NCBI GenBank assembly: GCA_020832345.1
Contig: JAFIEY010000013.1
Location: 1 to 38,277, forward strand
DNA length: 38,277 nt
Direction: 5' to 3'
Source of the DNA: Cryomorphaceae bacterium
GTDB lineage: Bacteria > Bacteroidota > Bacteroidia > Flavobacteriales > Schleiferiaceae
This document shows, piece after piece, positions 33,401 to 38,277 of the stretch (the first letter of the stretch is position 1; every line of letters begins with the position of its first letter). Below the pieces are notes generated by a model. It ran no database searches, was not told where the DNA came from, and saw only the letters and a program-made list of their open reading frames with translations. Both the position numbers and the translations under genes were made by a program.

Positions 33401-34885
33401 ATGAAAAAGCTCTTGGTGGCCAATCGCGGAGAAATAGCCTTGCGAATAATGAAAACTGCACGCGAAATGTGCATAAAATCAGTTGCGGTATATAGTGAAG
33501 CGGATGCCACTTCTCCACATGTTAGGTATGCAGATGAAGCCGTTTGTATAGGTCCGCCGGCCTCTGGAGAATCTTATTTACGGATTGATAAAATATTGCA
33601 GGTAGCCAACGATACCGGTGCAGATGCGATTCATCCGGGTTACGGCTTTTTAAGTGAAAACCCTGTATTTGCTGATGAGGTGCAAAATGCGGGTTTTATT
33701 TTTATTGGGCCAAATGCACATTCCATGCGAACCATGGGCGACAAGTTATCAGCCAAAGAAGCTGTGGCAAAATACGGTATTCCCTTGGTTCCTGGTTCTG
33801 ATGGGGAGGTTTTAGACCCAAAGCTGGGTAGAGAAATTGCCATGGGTATTGGATACCCGGTTTTAATCAAAGCATCTGCCGGTGGTGGTGGAAAAGGTAT
33901 GCGCATAGTATATGAAGATGCGGATTTTGAAGAGCAAATGCAATTGGCGATAAATGAGGCAAAATCTGCATTTGGAAATGGAGCCGTTTTCATAGAAAAA
34001 TTTGTTGAAAAACCCCGACACATTGAAATACAAGTACTTGCTGACAAACACGGCCATGTTGTGCATTTATTTGAGCGGGAGTGTAGCATTCAGCGCCGTC
34101 ATCAAAAAGTAATAGAGGAGGCGCCGTCATCCGTTTTGACCCCAGAATTGCGCAATGCAATGGGCGAGGCCGCGGTAAAAGTTGCCAAAGCCTGTGATTA
34201 TGTCGGGGCGGGAACTGTAGAGTTTTTAATCGATAAGGATTTAAAATTTTACTTTTTGGAAATGAATACCCGATTGCAAGTTGAACATCCGGTGACCGAA
34301 CTCATCACGGGATTGGACCTTGTAAGGGAGCAAATAAGGGTTGCCAGAGGAGAGGAATTGGGATATGCCCAGAATGATTTACGCATTTTTGGACACGCGA
34401 TCGAGGCCAGAGTTTACGCCGAAGACCCAACTGAGAATTTCATGCCTTCAACCGGAAAACTTGAGGTTTATCGCCTTCCAAGTGGCCCCGGTATTCGCGT
34501 GGATGACGGTTTTGAAGAAGGTATGCAAGTGCCCATTTTTTATGATCCCATGTTGAGCAAACTCATTGTATATGCGCAAAATCGCGAACAGGCAATGGAC
34601 AGAATGATTCGCGCTTGTATGGAATATGAAATTCAGGGGATTCAACACACCTTGCCCTTTGTGCGTTACGTGATGCAACACGAAGCTTTTAGAAGCGGAG
34701 CGTTTGACACCAACTTTGTGAAAGACTTGTTCAATCCCGAAGACCTGATGCAAATTGACGAAGACGTGGCGGAAGATGCGTCATTGATCGTGGCACATTT
34801 GTTGAAAAATCAAAAGCAAAACTCGCCCGTAAATCATGAACAAAATCAGCATGTTTCGGCCTGGAAAACCAACCGCAAACAATAA
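33401..34885 (+). CDS. accC: Biotin carboxylase (AccC-type)
   Basis: ATP-grasp biotin carboxylase of 494 residues. The N-terminal domain opens KKLLVANRGEIALRIMKTARE. The ATP lid has KASAGGGGKGMRIV near 158-171. ERECSIQRRHQKVIEEAPS and EMNTRLQVEHPVTELITGLDLV provide the metal, bicarbonate and catalytic residues. The C-terminal domain ends near NFVKDLFNPEDL. AccC is usually about 450 residues; the last 45 form a polar, poorly conserved tail that overlaps the next gene by 50 bp. No accB or carboxyltransferase gene is adjacent, so it could serve propionyl-CoA or another acyl-CoA carboxylase as well as acetyl-CoA carboxylase. It diverges from the metalloprotease. Confidence 0.9.
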   Translation: MKKLLVANRGEIALRIMKTAREMCIKSVAVYSEADATSPHVRYADEAVCIGPPASGESYLRIDKILQVANDTGADAIHPGYGFLSENPVFADEVQNAGFIFIGPNAHSMRTMGDKLSAKEAVAKYGIPLVPGSDGEVLDPKLGREIAMGIGYPVLIKASAGGGGKGMRIVYEDADFEEQMQLAINEAKSAFGNGAVFIEKFVEKPRHIEIQVLADKHGHVVHLFERECSIQRRHQKVIEEAPSSVLTPELRNAMGEAAVKVAKACDYVGAGTVEFLIDKDLKFYFLEMNTRLQVEHPVTELITGLDLVREQIRVARGEELGYAQNDLRIFGHAIEARVYAEDPTENFMPSTGKLEVYRLPSGPGIRVDDGFEEGMQVPIFYDPMLSKLIVYAQNREQAMDRMIRACMEYEIQGIQHTLPFVRYVMQHEAFRSGAFDTNFVKDLFNPEDLMQIDEDVAEDASLIVAHLLKNQKQNSPVNHEQNQHVSAWKTNRKQ

Positions 34886-35588
34886 ACCTCAAATCTCAAG
34901 GCCATGGTCCGCTACCTTTTGGTTGTGGATCATGTCGCTATTTCTCTTGGTTGATGTGTCCGCCCAGACACAGCAACCAGATTCTATTTTTTCTTATCAG
35001 GAAAAAAACAAACGCGATATGTCCCGTGGTTTAATAATTGACGGGGACACCATTTCTCTATATGTGCTCGACGAAGTATTGCTGCTGGAAACCCCTACCT
35101 TTGACAGTGATGAAGCGCGTCGCAGGTACAATCTTCTCCGCAGGAAAGTAATCAAGGTTTATCCCTATGCGGTCATTGCGGGAAATAAAGTTGACTCCCT
35201 GAATTTTGCCTTGTCATTAATTAAAAAGAAGCGACAAAAGAAAAAGTACGTCAAAGAATTTCAAACTTATCTGGAAAATGAATTTGCAGATCAATTGAAG
35301 AAGCTTACGCGCTCGGAAGGGCAAATTTTGAGTAAACTGATTTTTCGGGAAACCAACATGACTACCTACGATTTGATCAAAGATAATCGAAGTTTTTTGA
35401 AGGCATTTTGGTATAATACCATGGCCAATTTTTATGAAATTAGTTTGAAACGACCTTATGCCCCGGAAGATAATGAGGAGGATAAATTGATAGAAATGAT
35501 TCTCCGTAAGGCATTTATAGAAGGTCAACTCAAGGAACGAACACAAAAGGAGTTTACTGAAGACGACTTTCCAGAGCTGCTGAGATAA
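34836..35588 (+). CDS. DUF4294 family protein
   Basis: Exported protein of 250 residues of the Bacteroidota family DUF4294, function unknown. The start gives a long polar N-terminus, then a hydrophobic stretch (about 27-43) ending DVSAQ, a plausible signal-peptide cleavage. The domain has LIIDGDTISLYVLDEVLLL and RRRYNLLRRKVIKVYPYAVIA near 90-110, then a very basic segment (KKKRQKKKY) and LSKLIFRETNMTTYDLIKDNRSFLKAFWYNTMA, the best conserved part. It overlaps accC by 50 bp if this start is right. ATG at 34932 would avoid the overlap but would leave a poor signal peptide. It is followed by a separate promoter for sucD. Confidence 0.8.
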   Translation: MNKISMFRPGKPTANNKPQISRPWSATFWLWIMSLFLLVDVSAQTQQPDSIFSYQEKNKRDMSRGLIIDGDTISLYVLDEVLLLETPTFDSDEARRRYNLLRRKVIKVYPYAVIAGNKVDSLNFALSLIKKKRQKKKYVKEFQTYLENEFADQLKKLTRSEGQILSKLIFRETNMTTYDLIKDNRSFLKAFWYNTMANFYEISLKRPYAPEDNEEDKLIEMILRKAFIEGQLKERTQKEFTEDDFPELLR

Positions 35589-35601
35589 GCACATAAATCC
35601 C

Positions 35602-35632
35602 TTGTGCGCTTAAGACCTGCCACCTATTTTTG
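35602..35632 (+). promoter_or_regulatory. Full -33/-7 promoter for sucD
   Basis: TTG (35602-35604), a 20-nt spacer and TATTTTTG (35625-35632) agree with the Bacteroidota consensus TTG-N17-23-TAnnTTTG. This is the clearest promoter in the window, giving a leader of about 25 nt before the sucD ATG. Confidence 0.75.
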
Positions 35633-35661
35633 CAGGCCTATAAAACAATAATTTTCTTCAC

Positions 35662-36531
35662 ATGAGTGTACTCGTAAATAAAGATTCAAAAATCATCGTT
35701 CAGGGATTTACCGGAAAGGAAGGAAGCTTTCACGCTTCACAAATGATAGAATACGGAACCAATGTTGTTGGTGGAGTTACCCCCGGAAAAGGCGGACAAA
35801 CCCATCTCGATCGTCCGGTTTTTAATACCGTTGATGAGGCCGTTAAAGAAACCGGTGCCGATGTTTCCATCATTTTTATTCCACCTGCATTTGCAGCAGA
35901 CGGAATTATGGAAGCGGCCAATGCTGGAATTAAAGTGATCGTTTGTATCACCGAAGGCATCCCCGTTAAGGACATGATTAAGGTAAAAGAGTATCTCAAG
36001 GCATTTGACTGTACACTTATTGGTCCTAATTGTCCGGGTGTAATTACTGCGGATGAAGCCAAAGTAGGTATCATGCCGGGCTTTGTTTTCAAAAAAGGCA
36101 ATGTTGGAATTGTATCCAAATCGGGCACACTTACCTACGAAGCAGCCGATCAGGTTGTAAAAGCGGGTCTTGGTATTACCACCGCCATTGGAATTGGTGG
36201 AGATCCAATCATCGGTACACCTACACTTGAAGCTGTGAAAATGCTTATGGAAGATGAGGAAACCAAAGGGATTGTTATGATTGGTGAAATTGGTGGAAAT
36301 CTTGAAGCCTTAGCGGCGAAGTGGATTAAAGAAAACGGCACAAAACCCGTTGTCGGATTTATCGCCGGGGAAACTGCACCTGCCGGACGTACCATGGGAC
36401 ATGCCGGAGCAATTGTTGGAGGCGCAGAGGATACTGCCCAAGCTAAAAAGACCATCATGCGAGAATGCGGTATTCACGTCGTTGATTCACCTGCCGATAT
36501 TGGAACTAAAATGGCAGAGGTTTTAAAATAA
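35662..36531 (+). CDS. sucD: Succinyl-CoA synthetase alpha subunit
   Basis: TCA-cycle enzyme subunit of 289 residues, normal length. It has the CoA-binding Rossmann region VQGFTGKEGSFHASQMIEYG (13-32), the IGPNCPGVI segment (120-128), VSKSGTLTYE, and the phosphohistidine loop GRTMGHAGAIVGG with His247. The alpha subunit carries the catalytic His and binds CoA, and the beta subunit SucC provides nucleotide grasp. No sucC is adjacent, unlike in enterobacteria, so the partner is elsewhere in the genome. It is transcribed from its own promoter and ended by a strong hairpin. Its TAA is directly followed by a long-form hairpin repeat. Confidence 0.96.
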   Translation: MSVLVNKDSKIIVQGFTGKEGSFHASQMIEYGTNVVGGVTPGKGGQTHLDRPVFNTVDEAVKETGADVSIIFIPPAFAADGIMEAANAGIKVIVCITEGIPVKDMIKVKEYLKAFDCTLIGPNCPGVITADEAKVGIMPGFVFKKGNVGIVSKSGTLTYEAADQVVKAGLGITTAIGIGGDPIIGTPTLEAVKMLMEDEETKGIVMIGEIGGNLEALAAKWIKENGTKPVVGFIAGETAPAGRTMGHAGAIVGGAEDTAQAKKTIMRECGIHVVDSPADIGTKMAEVLK

Positions 36532-36668
36532 GAGTCTGCTCTAAAAAGTCCCTTTCTGCCAAAATCTTCCTTGTCGATAGTCTTTTGAATCCTCACTAAC
36601 AGCTGGTTAGCTGCGGTTCAAAAATCTCCTCTATTTTGATTGAAATCATCCTTTTTAGAGTGGACTCA
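36532..36668 (+). repeat. Stop-associated hairpin repeat, long form, copy 2
   Basis: 137-bp element beginning at the base after the sucD stop. Its arms GAGTCTGCTCTAAAAAG and CTTTTTAGAGTGGACTC pair completely with two G-U wobbles. It matches copy 1 along its length except for an extra small hairpin, CTAAC/GTTAG around AGCTG (near 36595-36610), and a decayed first internal inverted repeat. A T-run of about 15 follows. Confidence 0.88.
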
Positions 36669-36699
36669 AATTTTTTTTTTTTTTGCATCATTTTTATAT

Positions 36700-36735
36700 A
36701 AAGCCGAACTCTTAAATCAAGGGTTCGGCTTTTTT
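36700..36735 (+). terminator. Intrinsic terminator of sucD
   Basis: AAAGCCGAACTCTT pairs with AAGGGTTCGGCTTT through 14 positions (one T-G wobble) around a 5-nt loop, AAATC, and is followed by a T-run to 36735. It lies about 30 bp past the long repeat copy, ending the sucD transcript before the SPOR gene. Confidence 0.9.
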
Positions 36736-36806
36736 AATGCGTAATATCTTTTTTCATTGTAATTTCGCAAGGCTTTCAGTTCAACCTAATCATTAATTAC
36801 CCAACC

Positions 36807-37343
36807 ATGGCAATATCCGGTTCTCAAGATCAACAAAGCACCATTCAGAAATACGAAATTGAAATAAAAAAGCTCAAAAGGGCAGAAGCTGAACACAAAT
36901 CCCGTTTATACGGTGTGAAAGTCACCGCTTGGTTGTTGGGCATTCTTTTGTTTCTGGCCTTTGGTTTTATCGGGTATTTGTGGTACGATAAGGGTCAGTT
37001 GTTCGGAGCTGAAGGCAGTCAGCCCAGCATCGTGGAGGTGGTAGATACGGTCGAGGTACAAGTGCCTGCAGAGGCAGGATCTCCATGGAGTAAGGGTGTG
37101 TATTTTTGTGTGCAAATTGGAGCTTACAAAAAAGTGGACTTATCGCTTTATTCCGAAAAATACACTTTTTTCCGTTACCATCTACGGGATGATCTTTACA
37201 AATACACACTGGGAATTTTCTCCACCTATGAACAGGCGCACGCCTTTCGCAGTGAGTTGATTCGATTGGGTTTAAAAGATGCCTTTGTTCAAGCCATCCG
37301 CGATGGAGAGCCGGTCGATATTCGGGAGGTTATAGAAAAATAA
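36807..37343 (+). CDS. SPOR-domain membrane protein
   Basis: Protein of 178 residues with a cytoplasmic charged helix (about 10-35, possible coiled coil), one transmembrane helix (about 39-61), a short periplasmic linker rich in Val/Glu, and a C-terminal SPOR-like domain (about 98-167) containing YFCVQIGAYKKVDLS and YKYTLGIFSTYEQAHAFRSELI. SPOR domains bind denuded glycan strands at division sites, so it may be a cell-division or envelope-remodelling factor, by analogy with FtsN/DamX/DedD. The upstream box TAATTTCG is one base off consensus. It converges with the DUF2279 gene, the two overlapping by 14 bp at their 3' ends. Confidence 0.82.
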   Translation: MAISGSQDQQSTIQKYEIEIKKLKRAEAEHKSRLYGVKVTAWLLGILLFLAFGFIGYLWYDKGQLFGAEGSQPSIVEVVDTVEVQVPAEAGSPWSKGVYFCVQIGAYKKVDLSLYSEKYTFFRYHLRDDLYKYTLGIFSTYEQAHAFRSELIRLGLKDAFVQAIRDGEPVDIREVIEK

Positions 37344-38262
37344 GGTGAAATTGCCAGCCGTATAGGGTGTTGTATTCAACTGCCGGCGCGGGCATTTTTA
37401 GCAAATTCAACCCTTCTAAAAATCCTTTAAGCCAACGACTTTTGATGGGAAGAGCAGCGAAGTCTATATCCGGTGAAATAAAAAACTGACGATAGCGGGT
37501 TAATTCCGGTGCCGGCTGTCCGTAGATGAAACGCGGGTTTTCAAATTCTCCCAACATACCGCCTGCGCCATATCCAAAGGCGATGCTCAACCAGTCTGGG
37601 ATGGCTTCATTTCTCCATATTCGATTTACATTTATGCTGAGCCAATAACTTTGCGCATTGTAATCCATAAACAAATTCTCTACAACATTCTCACCCAAAG
37701 CACGTGGTCGCATCGGTGCATATTCCGAGGGGGCAAAGGAAAATTTAAATTTAATGGGTTGTTCGTCAAAAAAGTGTTCCTGCGTCATAAAGAGTACCGA
37801 ACCAGCTGTGTTGGCCCAAACATCACCCCATGAGAATCCGTACCCCTCATAAATTCCGTCAAATATTTCGATGGGGAGTTGCAGAAAGAATCCGAGCGTT
37901 CCCCCATACCACAGGGCTTTCTTTTTAGAAACACCACTCCACCTTAGGGCATGGTATCCCGCCCTACTTTGGTGATAGGCAACATAACCATGCGCCCATT
38001 TGTCCATTTGTTTCCAACCGGCATTGTCATTGTAAAAAGTAAAAGGCACTCTTTGGTGATCCCGATACCAAACCTCAGATAAGTAATACATCCCGCCAAT
38101 GTAAAAAGTGCCGATTGTTGAGGTTACAATAGCTAGGCGAGTGCCATTGATTTCACTTGAATCGGGGGCTAATTTATTGGAGTCGTGTTTTATGGAGGAG
38201 TTGGGCGAAAATGAAAAAGAGAAAACAACACTAAACAGAAAACCGATGGGTGTTTTTTCCAA
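37330..38262 (-). CDS. DUF2279 family protein
   Basis: Protein of 310 residues resembling the DUF2279/YfiM-like group. An N-terminal hydrophobic segment is signal-like (IGFLFSVVFSFSFS). The DUF core has DKWAHGYVAYHQSRAGYHALRW near 87-108 and GFFLQLPIEIFDGIYEGYGFSWGDVWANTAGS near 124-155, with conserved His, Glu and Asp in membrane-adjacent helices. The rest is beta-like and ends with FHLIFL. Function unknown. The only standard start is TTG at 38262, which coincides with the last bases of an exact -7 box (TAAATTTG, 38267-38260). The true start may therefore be a non-standard codon slightly downstream, or transcription may begin beyond the window. Confidence 0.75.
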   Translation of the reverse strand: MEKTPIGFLFSVVFSFSFSPNSSIKHDSNKLAPDSSEINGTRLAIVTSTIGTFYIGGMYYLSEVWYRDHQRVPFTFYNDNAGWKQMDKWAHGYVAYHQSRAGYHALRWSGVSKKKALWYGGTLGFFLQLPIEIFDGIYEGYGFSWGDVWANTAGSVLFMTQEHFFDEQPIKFKFSFAPSEYAPMRPRALGENVVENLFMDYNAQSYWLSINVNRIWRNEAIPDWLSIAFGYGAGGMLGEFENPRFIYGQPAPELTRYRQFFISPDIDFAALPIKSRWLKGFLEGLNLLKMPAPAVEYNTLYGWQFHLIFL

Positions 38263-38277
38263 ATTTATTTTTTTTTT

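Noticed and set aside
35589-35635. Hairpins GCACA/TGTGC and CCTGC/GCAGG after DUF4294
   Set aside because: Stems are short, no T-tract follows the first, and the second overlaps the strong sucD promoter box, so neither is called a terminator.
21841-36668. CRISPR array interpretation of the dispersed repeats
   Set aside because: Copies are kilobases apart, lie in both orientations, have inverted arms and are not regularly spaced. No cas genes are present.
576-38262. Defence island, prophage or integrated element
   Set aside because: Gene content is housekeeping and envelope functions in coherent operons. No integrase, transposase, toxin-antitoxin, restriction or phage structural gene was recognised.

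Overview
The window is chromosomal DNA from a member of the Bacteroidota, probably a free-living relative of the Flavobacteriales. Four things support this: a PorT homologue, which belongs to the type IX secretion system found only in this phylum; a secreted protease with a C-terminal type A sorting domain of that system; many TAnnTTTG promoter boxes, the phylum's -7 element; and lineage-typical families such as DUF4254, DUF4294, HHH-domain beta-barrels and propeller-type sensor kinases. I see no phage, integrase, insertion sequence, CRISPR array, rRNA or tRNA. Most of the window is housekeeping, and the unusual signals are mainly in the non-coding DNA.

Layout. 1-575 is gene-free: REP-like palindromes at the left edge, then a decayed approximately 42-bp repeat. 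576-8276 is one rightward series: aminotransferase, DUF4254, heptosyltransferase-like GT9, TrkH, UbiE, PorT and an FAD-dependent oxidoreductase, closed by a bidirectional terminator. 8305-13316 is leftward: an unknown lipoprotein, then a tight three-gene unit of a PorV/PorQ-like barrel, an HHH-domain outer-membrane barrel and an endonuclease/exonuclease/phosphatase-family lipoprotein. A LytS-type propeller sensor kinase and LytTR response regulator (13353-17011) diverge from that unit across only 36 bp. MerR and M23 peptidase genes (leftward) diverge from alaS. Next come ribH, a TPR membrane protein, an HMA-AraC fusion regulator, a MurG-like glycosyltransferase, trmB with an MtfA-like peptidase, then ettA and metK (leftward), a rhodanese lipoprotein with a YeiH-family transporter, the sorted metalloprotease, accC with DUF4294, sucD, a SPOR protein and a DUF2279 protein.

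Two non-coding signals stand out. First, the roughly 150-nt metK leader contains a compact pseudoknot-like element whose core closely matches the SAM-II/SAM-V aptamer, so metK and probably ettA look SAM-controlled. Second, five copies of a hairpin repeat with 18-bp arms lie between 21.8 and 36.7 kb. Each is within 0-9 nt of a stop codon; three are short (53-57 bp) and two long (128-137 bp). They resemble a miniature element or terminator-like family.

Functional links: PorT belongs to the export machinery that should secrete the sorted metalloprotease. The HHH barrel and lipoprotein nuclease suggest surface nucleic-acid handling, and the adjacent two-component pair is a candidate regulator. 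MetK supplies SAM to UbiE and TrmB in the same window. Gene names rest on motifs read from the translations; no database search was run.
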